A DNA stretch of 64,000 nt from an uncultured Erysipelotrichaceae bacterium (GTDB lineage Bacteria; Bacillota_I; Bacilli_A; Erysipelotrichales; Erysipelotrichaceae), in NCBI GenBank assembly GCA_949289855.1, contig CASEPS010000004.1, positions 1 to 64,000 of the forward strand. The letters run 5' to 3'. Shown piece by piece: positions 34,508-43,896 of the stretch. The position numbers and the translations under genes were made by a program. The notes under the pieces were generated by a model that saw only the letters and a list, made by a program, of their open reading frames with translations, was not told the origin of the DNA and ran no database searches. Numbering within the stretch: position 1 is the stretch's first letter; each line of letters starts with the position of its first letter.

Positions 34508-35910
34508 TCTGCTTCAGACATAACCTCCTTTACTTGCAGGAAGAAGGGGAAACTCTTCTTCCTCTTATGTTTCAATCAGGCGCATGAACCTGAAAGAAAC
34601 ACTACTTCTTAATCTGGATACTAGCGATAGATTCAGAAAATTGGGTCACGCTGTCAGTCGCCCTCATAAATCAAAAGTATTTTCCATTTCGAAATACTAC
34701 TCGGCTGACAGCATATTATCCCTTCAAACGGCGCACGAACCGGAAGAAGGGTAAGTCGATTGTTACTCTTTCCTATTACATTGCCGTTACCTGAAACGGC
34801 AGCCGTCACAAAAGTGGCGGTTTCAAATATCCGGTGACAGCGCATGAACTGCCATTGGATACACCATCCAAAGGAAGTTGATAAGCAGTAAAATATCTGT
34901 TTTTGATGCTTCCTCCCCTTATGGTCATAAAAAGCGCAGGAACTTGATATGACCGCAAAATTCCCAGTTAATAAGCTATACAATTAACCCAAAAATTGTG
35001 TGGGAACTTATTCTTCCGCAAATAAGTTAATTTTTGGCATAACTATTCTCGCTTTCATAACTGGGCAGCAATACAGGGCTGATATGCATAATCATATTAA
35101 ACCCTGTATTTTCATCTGTTCTGAAATGGTGCAGGAACCAGATCAGAGCCATATTTTCTTCTCTTTAGCTGTTGTTAAGCAGCAGCCGTCAGTATGCCAA
35201 CTGGCGGCTTGATTATGTTTCCAGATGGCGCATGAACCAAATGGAGACGTTTTTCATCTTTTTGTGAATCTGGTTTCACAAAGTCCTCTGGAAGCACATA
35301 TTGCCCCTCAAGATATCGGATATGCAACATAACTGATTCATAATTGTGCTTCCTCCATTATGTCTGAAAAAGGCGCATGAGCCTTGATTGGACAGCACTT
35401 CATATGCTGCATTGTTAAATGCAGAAACTGGGAGTTCATAACTCATCAGGTGTTCTGAACTTCCTTTTTATCATGCTGACAAAAGGCGCACGAACCTTTA
35501 GCCGGCACATCAGCCACCTGATGTCCCAGCTGGTAAAGAACGCATCCAATATGAAACATGCATTTTTTGCTGGCAGATTCTGATCTGATTTTTGCAGATT
35601 TCAATGATCAGAATCACACTGCCGGTCATACCGGTATAGTTTCTGATTGGATTTCTTCACACCATAGAAAGAAAATCGGAAATCAAAAGTGAAATACATG
35701 TCCTGTTTTAACCCTGACAACAACCGCTTCATGAAAACAGGTTTGTGTTTCATCTTATTATGTTCTCTGAAATCGCACGAATTTTTCAGAGGACAGATAT
35801 TTTCATACTGGTAAATTATCATTTGGTTTACCAGCCTCCGAAGAAGCACAGGGTGTGCTGTGCTTCTGTCCTTATGTCTGTGTACGGTGCATGAGCCGGA
35901 ACAGGCTATT
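34508..35910 (+). ncRNA. Tandem array of ten two-stem units with conserved octaloop (unknown RNA or ssDNA element)
   Basis: No gene is present. Ten hairpins, each with arms of about 12 nt around an eight-base loop YGCRNGAR. Loop starts: 34581 CGCATGAA, 34732 CGCACGAA, 34841 CGCATGAA, 34935 CGCAGGAA, 35130 TGCAGGAA, 35229 CGCATGAA, 35374 CGCATGAG, 35487 CGCACGAA, 35774 CGCACGAA, 35888 TGCATGAG. Most arms close on GG/CC, followed by A-G/A-A mismatches at pairs 4-6, then 5-7 pairs. Arm sequences differ but pairing is kept. Before each lies another stem, e.g. GGAAGAAG/CTTCTTCC (34539-34562), CTGTCAG/CTGACAG, GGAAGCACA/TGTGCTTCC, often followed by a short tail ending TTATG. Unit spacing is 94-287 bases. 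I recognise no named family. Confidence 0.75.
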
Positions 35911-35921
35911 TATTTACCCTT

Positions 35922-35940
35922 GTACTTTGAACCAAAGTAC
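35922..35940 (+). repeat. Hairpin between the octaloop array and the sortase gene
   Basis: GTACTTTG, loop AAC, CAAAGTAC: a perfect 8-bp stem without a T-run, 72 bases before the sortase start. It does not share the octaloop. It may be part of the leader of the sortase operon. Confidence 0.5.
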
Positions 35941-36011
35941 GAAAAACATTGCTCCTTGTGCCGGAATGACCTCCGGTACATGACAACGAACTGTAGAAAT
36001 ACAGGAGAAAT

Positions 36012-36785
36012 ATGAAGAAGAAAAAGAAGATTAACAAAAAACTGATTGTAATTGATGTTCTGATACTTGTGATTATTGCAGTCATAGGTGTCCAGGGATA
36101 CCGGATCTATAACAGGTATCAGGAATTAAATCAGACAAAGGTTACAGCAGAAAACATCAAAAGAGAAATCGGAGCATTTGAAAATGAAGAATGGAAACCT
36201 GATCAGGAAACCTATAAAAACCTGAAAGCAGAAAATGATGATTATATCGGATGGCTGCTATGGGATTCCGGTATCATATCCGAACCAATTGTTCAGGGTG
36301 AATCAAATGATTCCTATATCAGAAGTGATTTCTATGGAAATTATGATGAATTTGGAACAGTGTTTATGGATTCCCTGGCAAACATCAGAGATGATAACAT
36401 TCCGATTTACGGTCATGCTATGACTGGTGTATATACAGATACCAGAAAATTTTCGCAGCTTCAGAATATGACAAAACAGGAATTCTACGAAGCAAATAAA
36501 ACATTTTCGATTTACCGGGCAGATCAGGTTACTCATTATGAAGTCATATCTGCTTTTCTGATAGATGTTAACAGTGACAACTGGAATTACACGCAGAATG
36601 TATTTACAAATGATACGGATAAACAGAACTGGATAAACCAGGCTTTATCAAGATCTGAAATCAATACCGGATTAACCGCAGATACAGATGACAGATTTGT
36701 CACATTGCAGACATGCCGGGACGGGTATTCCGGATGGCGATATATAGTAATCGGAAGACAGACTGGTATTGAATCACTGTATTGA
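36012..36785 (+). CDS. Class B sortase
   Basis: 257 residues. One N-terminal membrane helix (residues ~10-30) and an extracellular sortase barrel. Class B features: the N-terminal helical region before the barrel (LKAENDDYIGWLLWDSGIISEPIVQG), the catalytic His in IPIYGHAM (about 134), the catalytic Cys in VTLQTC (about 234) and the Arg in GWRYIVIG. It cleaves sorting signals and attaches proteins to the wall; class B enzymes in other Firmicutes use NP-TN or (S/P)P-TG motifs, so the PKTG adhesins here are the likely substrates (inference). AGGAGA precedes ATG. Confidence 0.93.
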   Translation: MKKKKKINKKLIVIDVLILVIIAVIGVQGYRIYNRYQELNQTKVTAENIKREIGAFENEEWKPDQETYKNLKAENDDYIGWLLWDSGIISEPIVQGESNDSYIRSDFYGNYDEFGTVFMDSLANIRDDNIPIYGHAMTGVYTDTRKFSQLQNMTKQEFYEANKTFSIYRADQVTHYEVISAFLIDVNSDNWNYTQNVFTNDTDKQNWINQALSRSEINTGLTADTDDRFVTLQTCRDGYSGWRYIVIGRQTGIESLY

Positions 36786-36804
36786 TAAGGAAGAAATAGA
36801 AAAT

Positions 36805-37002
36805 ATGGATAAATTATTAATATCGTTTCAGCAATTTGTAAGTGATCCACTACATGTGCTGTTGCTCTTTACATGTATTGGTTCTGTACTCTTTGTATGG
36901 AAATTGATGGAAACAATCAAGGAACAGAACAGACTATATAACGATCAGGGAAACGTATCAGAACACAAAGAAGGGATAAATCATGAACACAAAACTTGTT
37001 AA
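36805..37002 (+). CDS. Small single-pass membrane protein
   Basis: 65 residues with one membrane segment (PLHVLLLFTCIGSVLFVWKL) and a charged C-terminal tail. It is preceded by AAGGAAG at ten bases. Its end overlaps the next gene by 20 bases. No family recognised. Its place between sortase and lipoprotein suggests an accessory role in the surface machine. Confidence 0.6.
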   Translation: MDKLLISFQQFVSDPLHVLLLFTCIGSVLFVWKLMETIKEQNRLYNDQGNVSEHKEGINHEHKTC

Positions 37003-37360
37003 AGCTGCATTTGCAGGATTGATGGTAATTTCACTTGGCGCATGTTCAAAAGAAACAAAAGAACTGACAGTTTCAATCTTTCAGACCGAACATACTGATG
37101 ATGGGAAAGCACATGTTAAAACAGAAAAAACAGATATCAATTCTGGAGAAACAGTTGATGCTTTTGATCAGACATGGACAATCACAAAAACAGGTGATGA
37201 TGAATATGTGCTGAATACAGAAAACCAGTATCACGTATATGGTGATGAAGGTGGCTTCTATCTGACTGATGGATTCGAACTGACAACAGGTGATTCAATT
37301 ACTCTTGAAGATAACTCCACTAATTTTACATATCAGGTAAAAGTTGAAAAAGCTGAATAG
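36983..37360 (+). CDS. Small lipoprotein of unknown function
   Basis: 125 residues, lipobox LGAC (Cys21), then a single beta-rich domain (KELTVSIFQTEHTDDGKAHV...). The AAGGGAT ribosome-binding site lies inside the preceding gene, which it overlaps by 20 bases. Nothing in the sequence names a ligand. Confidence 0.75.
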   Translation: MNTKLVKAAFAGLMVISLGACSKETKELTVSIFQTEHTDDGKAHVKTEKTDINSGETVDAFDQTWTITKTGDDEYVLNTENQYHVYGDEGGFYLTDGFELTTGDSITLEDNSTNFTYQVKVEKAE

Positions 37361-37402
37361 CAAACAGAATAAAAAAATGCTGATTTGAGAAAGGAGAAAT
37401 GC

Positions 37403-38095
37403 ATGTCAATGAAACTTAGAAAAACATACTTATTGGTTCTGTCTGCATTTCTCGTTTCCTGTGGATCAGGAAATAATGCGAGTATTAATGAACAAACGAC
37501 AGTAAATTCATCAGATGGAAATGTTCCTAAGATTGCATGTACAGCTGATTTTGCAATCGACTGGGGAGAAGAATTCGATATTATTGACCTTTGTTCATCT
37601 GAAAGCGAACTTGTTTATACAGGTAGTGTAAACACAGAAAAAGCGGGAAATTATACATTAACAGTTTCGGCAACTGATGATGACGGTGATATGTCTATTG
37701 TTAATACAACAGTAAAGGTTAATCCGGAACCTACTCCGGAGCCAACACCTACACCTGAACCGGAACCAGAACAGCAGACACAACAGCCAAGCACTCCAAC
37801 GCAGAGCTATACCCAGCCGTCAACGCCTCAATATCAGGCACCGGTTCAGCAACCTGTTCAGCAACAACCAGTACAACAACCCGTACAGCAGCCAAGTACA
37901 CCATCTGGAAGCAGCGGAATGACAGGATCATCTACAAGACCTTCTGGGGGCGGATCTTCCGGGTCATCCGGAGGAAGTTCCGGACCATCGGTACAGGTGT
38001 TTGGTGATCAGGCAGGATGTATAGCTATGGTCAATCAGTACGGCGGATCATGTTATCCAATGGCTGATGGTTCAGGCGTTATGTATACACCATAA
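37403..38095 (+). CDS. Lipoprotein with Ig-like domain and Pro/Gln/Ser-rich tail
   Basis: About 230 residues from ATG 37403, which follows AAAGGAG; a TTG at 37385 is less likely. Lipobox LVSC (Cys20). Residues ~45-105 form a bacterial Ig-like domain (IDWGEEFDIIDLC... GNYTLTVSATDDDGD). A low-complexity linker follows (PEPTPTPEPEPE, Pro/Gln repeats, Ser/Gly-rich), ending in a short conserved-looking C-terminal peptide with two cysteines (AGCIAMVNQYGGSCYPM). It resembles a wall-spanning tether. Confidence 0.75.
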   Translation: MSMKLRKTYLLVLSAFLVSCGSGNNASINEQTTVNSSDGNVPKIACTADFAIDWGEEFDIIDLCSSESELVYTGSVNTEKAGNYTLTVSATDDDGDMSIVNTTVKVNPEPTPEPTPTPEPEPEQQTQQPSTPTQSYTQPSTPQYQAPVQQPVQQQPVQQPVQQPSTPSGSSGMTGSSTRPSGGGSSGSSGGSSGPSVQVFGDQAGCIAMVNQYGGSCYPMADGSGVMYTP

Positions 38096-38153
38096 AAATA
38101 AGCGGGGACAAATTGACCCCACAGTAATAAATGGATAGGGGAAGATAACAAGG

Positions 38154-39473
38154 ATGAGTGAAAATAACACAAATGAAATGATGGGGAAGACACAGGTTGT
38201 ATCCGGGGTAAAACTTGTGGTCGGTCAGACAGAACTTGCCAGGATGGTTACAGATGATACAGTGACAATTCTGTATTATGGCAATATTGTGACTATTAAT
38301 GGTGAAAAAGCACCGACAAAATTCCCGAAAGAAAAATATACAGAATATGTAAACAGATACATAAAAAAGCAGATCCGGATTCAGAAGAAGAAAGAAGAGA
38401 TCAACAACAAAGCAAAAGAACAGCAGAAAGCTTCTGAACCGGAAATAGTAATAAAAGAAGATAACAATAAATCCGAATTCTATATGGAAACAGATGGTGA
38501 ACAGGATGAACCGGAAGAGATAGAAGAAGTACATGAAGAAAAGAGAAAAAAGATGATTAGAAGGAAAAAACCAGTAGAGCCTGAAGAAGACGATTACGAA
38601 GAAGAGCAGTACGATGATGAATATGAAGAAGAGGATGATTCTGAAGAAGATGAAGAAGAGTCAGATGAAGAGGAAGACGAAGAAGAATCATCTGACAGAT
38701 CATATAAAGCAGGATTCATTGCTTCACTGATTGCTGCTGTAATTTTCTTTGGAACTTCAGTGTTCCTGGTACTTGCTTCTATGAATATTATTCCGGTTTC
38801 ATTGCCATGGACAACTTCAACAACCAGTACAACTGGTGAGGAAATCAATATCATCCGGCTGGCTGCTGATGTAGCCGCTGGTGAACAGATTACAAATGAA
38901 GATCTTGAAGAAGCTGCGGTCACAAAGGGAAAATATGATGAACTGTCATCCGGTAAAATGCTGGATGAAAGCGGAATGGAAACAAGCGATTCAGTCATTC
39001 TTTATTCCAATGCCGATGATGTAGTTGGAAGATATGCTTCAAGTGCATTAAAAAAAGGCGAGTATATTACAACATCTGATTTCAGTGACATCATTTCTGG
39101 TGAAAAGACAATCACAATGGATGTTGATGGTGAACAGGTAACCGTGCCAGTTACAGTAACCCAGACAGGGAATTCCTCCATTACCATTTATGCTATCTGT
39201 ACAAATACAACAGAAGATGGCAAGGTGAATAACACTGCAATGAAACTTGGAGAGTTCTCTCTTGAAGGCAGAAATCTCATGGATATCAAAAACGAAGATG
39301 GAGAATCTGTTATTGAGCAGTTGTTAAAGGAACAGACAGAAAACCAGGAGAAAGCAGAGGAAGAAGCCAAGGCCAAAGCTGAAGAAGAAAGCAAAGAAGC
39401 TGAAGCTTCTGCATCTCCAGATGCAACCGATAAACCAGAAGCCAGTGCTTCTGCTGAATCCGAAAAAGAATAA
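38154..39473 (+). CDS. Acidic single-pass membrane protein with SAF-like domain (CpaB-like)
   Basis: 439 residues. The cytosolic N-terminal half ends in an extreme acidic run (residues ~140-182, nearly all Asp/Glu/Ser) just before one membrane segment (AGFIASLIAAVIFFGTSVFLVLASM). Outside, IIRLAADVAAGEQITNEDLEEAAV and VGRYASSALKKGEYITTSDF match the SAF/CpaB-type fold of pilus-assembly and antifreeze-like proteins. The C-terminus is Glu/Ala-rich coiled coil. The acidic cytosolic tail suggests binding a basic partner. It precedes an AIM24-family gene by 12 bases. Confidence 0.68.
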   Translation: MSENNTNEMMGKTQVVSGVKLVVGQTELARMVTDDTVTILYYGNIVTINGEKAPTKFPKEKYTEYVNRYIKKQIRIQKKKEEINNKAKEQQKASEPEIVIKEDNNKSEFYMETDGEQDEPEEIEEVHEEKRKKMIRRKKPVEPEEDDYEEEQYDDEYEEEDDSEEDEEESDEEEDEEESSDRSYKAGFIASLIAAVIFFGTSVFLVLASMNIIPVSLPWTTSTTSTTGEEINIIRLAADVAAGEQITNEDLEEAAVTKGKYDELSSGKMLDESGMETSDSVILYSNADDVVGRYASSALKKGEYITTSDFSDIISGEKTITMDVDGEQVTVPVTVTQTGNSSITIYAICTNTTEDGKVNNTAMKLGEFSLEGRNLMDIKNEDGESVIEQLLKEQTENQEKAEEEAKAKAEEESKEAEASASPDATDKPEASASAESEKE

Positions 39474-39485
39474 GGGAGAAATAAA

Positions 39486-40301
39486 ATGGGAATACGAATC
39501 AAAGGATTGTTTGATGATCCTGATTACACCCTGAAAGAATCAAAAGGCATCTTTTCGGTCATTGAATATGTAAGAGATCTTACGGTATCGCCATCTAATG
39601 CTATGTATGAATATTTCATGTCAAAGATGGATGTAAGACGCAAACAGGTACTGTGCAGACTTGATGGAACAATCGGTGTAACAATGCAGGCCGGCGCAAT
39701 GCAGTGGATGGCTGGAAATGTACATGCTACTACAGGTCTTAAAGGAGCGGGAGATTTTATTGGAAAGGTTCTGAAAGGTGCAGTTACCAATGAATCCGCA
39801 ATCAAGCCCGAATATAAAGGAAAAGGTATTATCTGTCTTGAACCGACATACAAATACATTCTTCTTGAAAGAGTTGAAAACTGGCAGAATGGACTTGTTA
39901 TCCAGGATGGGATGTTTCTTGCATCTGAATCAACCATTACGCTTGGAATTCAGGCAAGAAAATCTATATCTTCCGCAGTTGCCGGTAATGAAGGTTTATT
40001 CAATCTCAAACTGAAAGGCAATGGCGTTGTGGTACTTGAATCAAATGTAATCCGGGAACAGCTTATTGAAATAGATCTTGAAGATGATGTATTAAAGACA
40101 GATGGAAACCAGGCGATGTGCTGGTCAGGCAGTCTGGATTTCACAGTTGAGAGATCCGGCAAAACACTTGTTGGATCAGCTGTTTCAGGTGAAGGACTTG
40201 TCAATGTATTCAGAGGCACAGGAAAGGTCCTCCTCAGTCCGCTTGATGATTCTACTTCACTGTATTCATCAACCAATACAAAACGGATAAAAAATGAATA
40301 A
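39486..40301 (+). CDS. AIM24 family protein
   Basis: 271 residues, cytosolic, no signal. It has the repeated beta-strand glycine pattern of the AIM24/TIGR00266 family: VRRKQVLCRLDGTIGVTMQAGAMQWM, GKGIICLEPTYKYILLE, KGNGVVVLESN and the closing GEGLVNVFRGTGKVLLSPL. Biochemical role unknown in bacteria. AGGGAG precedes ATG. It is tightly linked to the acidic SAF protein upstream and the backbone pilin downstream; its stop lies 52 bases before the pilin start. Confidence 0.82.
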   Translation: MGIRIKGLFDDPDYTLKESKGIFSVIEYVRDLTVSPSNAMYEYFMSKMDVRRKQVLCRLDGTIGVTMQAGAMQWMAGNVHATTGLKGAGDFIGKVLKGAVTNESAIKPEYKGKGIICLEPTYKYILLERVENWQNGLVIQDGMFLASESTITLGIQARKSISSAVAGNEGLFNLKLKGNGVVVLESNVIREQLIEIDLEDDVLKTDGNQAMCWSGSLDFTVERSGKTLVGSAVSGEGLVNVFRGTGKVLLSPLDDSTSLYSSTNTKRIKNE

Positions 40302-40353
40302 AGCAGAGGAGACTGGAACAGTCTTCTTTTCTATAAGAGAAAGGGGAAGGAAA

Positions 40354-42507
40354 ATGCGAAAGAAATTAACAGGAATTCTGATGACGGCTGTGCTCCTTGG
40401 CACATTCATTCCGGTGTATGCTGATGGAGAAACAGTGTCTAAAGAATTCGATGCGACCATACCCGGCAGTATTACTATTTACAAATATGTAAACAATGAC
40501 GGATCGTGGTTTGATGGAAACGGACAGGAATTAAATCCGGATGAGTATGATCAGACTGATGCAGTACAGGGAGAAACCGGAAATTACAGAATGCTTCCGG
40601 AACAGGGAGTTGAATTCTCATATCTTAAAATTGCTGATGCTGTAACTATTACAGAAGATGATAATGCAGGATTCTATTTTGATAACCTGGATGCAGGATT
40701 CCTTGAAATTATCAAAACCGATTACGGCATTGAACTTCAGCCGGACGATAAGTATACGGAAGAAGATTACTATGCACCATATGATGTGACAGAAGCCATG
40801 CTTGAACTGATCAAGCAGCCGGCTAACAGCAATACGGAACATACAGGTGAAACAACAATCCGTGAATATGTCAAAGAACATGGCACACAGTTTGCTGAAG
40901 CAACAGACGAATTTGGAAGAACAGCAGTTGAAAATCTTCCAGTAGGTTTATATCTGGTTTCGGAAATCAACTGGGAACATCAGGCAATTTCCAAGCATGA
41001 TACATACTGGGAAAGAGTTGATGTAGAGAATGGCACAACAGAAGGCGGAGATGGAAGTGAATATTCTGATATTGCTTCTCCATCATCACCATTCCTTGTA
41101 CAGATTCCAATTACTAACATAGATGAAATCACAACTGGTGGTGTTACATATGAAGCCGGTACAGTATGGCAGTATGACGTAACAGCTTATCCAAAGAACG
41201 GAACAATCAATATTCATAAGGATATCATCACAAACGATCATGCTGATAATCCGGTAGATGGTCTTGATACAGTTGATACCGAAACACTCTGTGATTATGA
41301 AAAACAGAATTCAGTTGATGGTGGTACACCGGTAGACGGAGTTAATAAATCTGGTCTTACACATCAGATTGATGCAAATATTGGCGATACCATTTCACAG
41401 GTTATTTCAGTAGATGTTCCGGTACTGGAAGAAGGGAAGAACATTGACAAGTTCTCAGTAACAGACCGTATGACAAAAGGTCTGGAATTCTCAAGAATTG
41501 TTTCACTTTCTTATGGTCCATATGCATGGAATGACGAAAGAAACACAACCGTTCCATCCGGCTACTACAGTCTGAGCGTTGCCGGAGGAAAGAAAGAGTT
41601 CACAGTCAATGTAACGAATTTCAACCTCTTTAACCGGGATGAACAATGCTACTTCTACATTGAATTTGAATCTATTCTTACACCGGATGCTGTAATTGGT
41701 ACTGATACCGCAGATCATGTAACTGATCAGGGTGAAACAATTTCTGCAAACAACCAGAACACAGCAAGACTTGATTTCAGCACTGATCATACAAGTGAAC
41801 ATTCCTATTACAGTAATACGCCAAAGGTTTATACATACGAAATTGATATTAACAAGACATTCACCAATGATGAGAATGTCAATTATACAGATGTCACATA
41901 TACAGTAATTGCTGATACAGCGACAGATATTGAATCAGTGATCTGGACAAAAGAAGCTCCTGGTATTTATCACGTATATGATGAAGCTGCGGATGGTGAA
42001 TATGATCCTGACGCGGATACGCTGGAAACAAAAGACAGCAAGACAGTAACGAAGTACATCAGTCCTGACAGCAATGGTAAATTGCAGTTAAAGGGTGTAG
42101 ATGCAAGAACCTATGAGTTCATGGAAGTCAAAACATCTGAAGGAAGCAGCCTTCTTGCTGAACCATTCTCCATCAGACTGGTTGCCAACAAACCAGAAGA
42201 TGAATATGAGGTTAAATATGAAGATGGTACATTGAATCATGCATATGTATGGAGTGGTGCTGAACCGGATAACCTGGATGATTATGATCTTCTGAATACT
42301 TCAGTTGCTTCAAGGCTGGAGCAGGGAAGAGCAGAGATAACAGTTCTTAATGATACAGGTATTACACTGCTCAGAACCGGTGGTAAAGGTTCACTTGTAT
42401 TCATCATTGTTGGTGGTGCGGCAGTCCTGGCAGGAGTTGTTTATCTCGTTGTGAGAAACAAAGAGAAAAACAAAGAACAGGAAAGTGACAATGAAGAAAT
42501 GGATTAA
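40354..42507 (+). CDS. Backbone pilin 1, LRTGG sorting signal
   Basis: About 717 residues from ATG 40354 (after GGGGAAGG). Signal peptide ending VYADGE. The pilin motif is in VWQYDVTAYPKNGTINIHKD (W-x3-V-x2-YPKN, with the Lys used for polymerisation). Isopeptide-forming Cna_B/FctA-type domains follow, with a C-terminal E-box region (YEFMEVKTSEGSS). The end is LLRTGGKG, membrane helix, KEKNKE: a sorting signal with LRTGG in place of LPxTG. It should be polymerised by the class C sortase at 58203. It overlaps the next gene by 17 bases. Confidence 0.88.
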   Translation: MRKKLTGILMTAVLLGTFIPVYADGETVSKEFDATIPGSITIYKYVNNDGSWFDGNGQELNPDEYDQTDAVQGETGNYRMLPEQGVEFSYLKIADAVTITEDDNAGFYFDNLDAGFLEIIKTDYGIELQPDDKYTEEDYYAPYDVTEAMLELIKQPANSNTEHTGETTIREYVKEHGTQFAEATDEFGRTAVENLPVGLYLVSEINWEHQAISKHDTYWERVDVENGTTEGGDGSEYSDIASPSSPFLVQIPITNIDEITTGGVTYEAGTVWQYDVTAYPKNGTINIHKDIITNDHADNPVDGLDTVDTETLCDYEKQNSVDGGTPVDGVNKSGLTHQIDANIGDTISQVISVDVPVLEEGKNIDKFSVTDRMTKGLEFSRIVSLSYGPYAWNDERNTTVPSGYYSLSVAGGKKEFTVNVTNFNLFNRDEQCYFYIEFESILTPDAVIGTDTADHVTDQGETISANNQNTARLDFSTDHTSEHSYYSNTPKVYTYEIDINKTFTNDENVNYTDVTYTVIADTATDIESVIWTKEAPGIYHVYDEAADGEYDPDADTLETKDSKTVTKYISPDSNGKLQLKGVDARTYEFMEVKTSEGSSLLAEPFSIRLVANKPEDEYEVKYEDGTLNHAYVWSGAEPDNLDDYDLLNTSVASRLEQGRAEITVLNDTGITLLRTGGKGSLVFIIVGGAAVLAGVVYLVVRNKEKNKEQESDNEEMD

Positions 42508-43873
42508 GTTTTTCGGTTTTATTGCAGGATCAGGAACAATAGCAGCCGTTATTGTCGGAGGCTATTATGGAATAACAGGTTACTTCAGAAATAATCCGGG
42601 ATCTGCTGAAGCAGTTATCAGAAGATATAACGAAGCAGGATATGACAATTACAGAATGACATATAACCTGACTGCAAAAAGCAGTGTGACTGATCCTGAT
42701 AATGTAACAGTAACCACTCCTGTTTCATTAACCTCTGTTTTTGACAGAAGCGAAGATGTATTTCTTCTGGATTGTAATCTGTCTATGGATGTATATACAG
42801 AAGGTGAGAATAACGAGGAAAACAATAAACAGGTAGTTGTAAATTCATCTTATGATTCATGGCTTGACAGAAGTAAAAATCCATACAGATTTCTCACCAG
42901 AAATACAGATGACAGCTGGTCAGAAGTAGAAGCTACGGATAGCGAGTATGCGATACAGGTTGCTGGATTTACAGATCTTGATCCTTCATTTTTCAAGAAT
43001 GCAACTCTTGAAATTACGGATGATAAATTTATCGTAACAGTGCCGGTACAGGATATAGTCAATTCAATGTATTTATCAGCTGTCATTGGTGACAGCGGAC
43101 TGGTAACCAGTTTCTATGAAGGCGTATTTACTGGTGAAGATCTCAGAGGTGCTTTCTCTGAAGGTGAAGCAGTATACACATTCGACAAGAAAACAGTGCA
43201 GCTTGAAAAACTTGACATTAATTCATTGCCCGGCACATATACAACAGACGGTAGTGAGAACAATTTCACTGTAAACATGCAGATCAATATGAACATGAAT
43301 ATCACAGATTATGGAAAGATCAGTTCAATTGATGAACCGGTCGTGAACAGTGAAACTGGAAATGATGAAGATGAAAAACAAAACACAGAAATTGCAGAAA
43401 CAATAGCATCAGATCATGGACAGTATGGTGATACAAAAATCACTGATCCAACTCCATGGAACGTATTTGGCGATGATGGATGGACAGCAGATCCGGAATC
43501 AGAAGATGGTTACAGTTTTGTAGCATATTCAAATGAAAAATATCCGGATTATTATCTTCTGTTATTTGGAAAAGGAGCTGATACAGTCAACCATTCCGAT
43601 ATTGAAAGACGTGGTGCATACGGATATTCAATTACTTACGGTGGAGATGGCGATCCGACAGAGAGCAGTCCTCCATTTTCATGGAAAGGTCTGACAATCG
43701 GATGCAGTCCGGAACAGATTGTAGAAGCTTTTGGTGAACCCTTATTCCATTCTACGGATGAGGAAAGCGGAGATATTGAATACTCTTATGACTTTGATGA
43801 TTATTCATCAATAGACTTTGGATTCAAGAACAATAAGCTCTGTGATGTTATTGTTTATGTATCGACATGGTAA
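42491..43873 (+). CDS. Membrane-anchored extracellular protein of unknown function
   Basis: About 460 residues from ATG 42491. One N-terminal membrane segment (FFGFIAGSGTIAAVIVGGYYGITGYF) and a large extracellular part. Residues ~30-270 are beta-rich and similar in style to lipoproteins that measure pilus or wall load. The last ~70 residues (SWKGLTIGCSPEQIVEAFGEP... YSSIDFGFKNNKL) look like a SmpA/BamE-like or DUF4309-like fold. It overlaps the upstream pilin gene by 17 bases, so production is coupled to the pilin. Role unknown. Confidence 0.7.
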   Translation: MKKWIKFFGFIAGSGTIAAVIVGGYYGITGYFRNNPGSAEAVIRRYNEAGYDNYRMTYNLTAKSSVTDPDNVTVTTPVSLTSVFDRSEDVFLLDCNLSMDVYTEGENNEENNKQVVVNSSYDSWLDRSKNPYRFLTRNTDDSWSEVEATDSEYAIQVAGFTDLDPSFFKNATLEITDDKFIVTVPVQDIVNSMYLSAVIGDSGLVTSFYEGVFTGEDLRGAFSEGEAVYTFDKKTVQLEKLDINSLPGTYTTDGSENNFTVNMQINMNMNITDYGKISSIDEPVVNSETGNDEDEKQNTEIAETIASDHGQYGDTKITDPTPWNVFGDDGWTADPESEDGYSFVAYSNEKYPDYYLLLFGKGADTVNHSDIERRGAYGYSITYGGDGDPTESSPPFSWKGLTIGCSPEQIVEAFGEPLFHSTDEESGDIEYSYDFDDYSSIDFGFKNNKLCDVIVYVSTW

Positions 43874-43896
43874 TGGAAACGGAGGGAAAGGAAAGA

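Noticed and set aside
34508-35910. CRISPR array, tRNA cluster, IS remnants or a coding region
   Set aside because: Conserved core is a loop, not a direct repeat with spacers; no tRNA arms; no transposase frame; short frames here (e.g. 34654-34983, 35601-35849 minus) show no homology-like composition and cross the hairpins.
34571-35910. Integron attC sites in the strict sense
   Set aside because: Pairing and position recall attC, but the core sites RYYYAAC/GTTRRRY and an integron integrase are not seen; kept only as an analogy.
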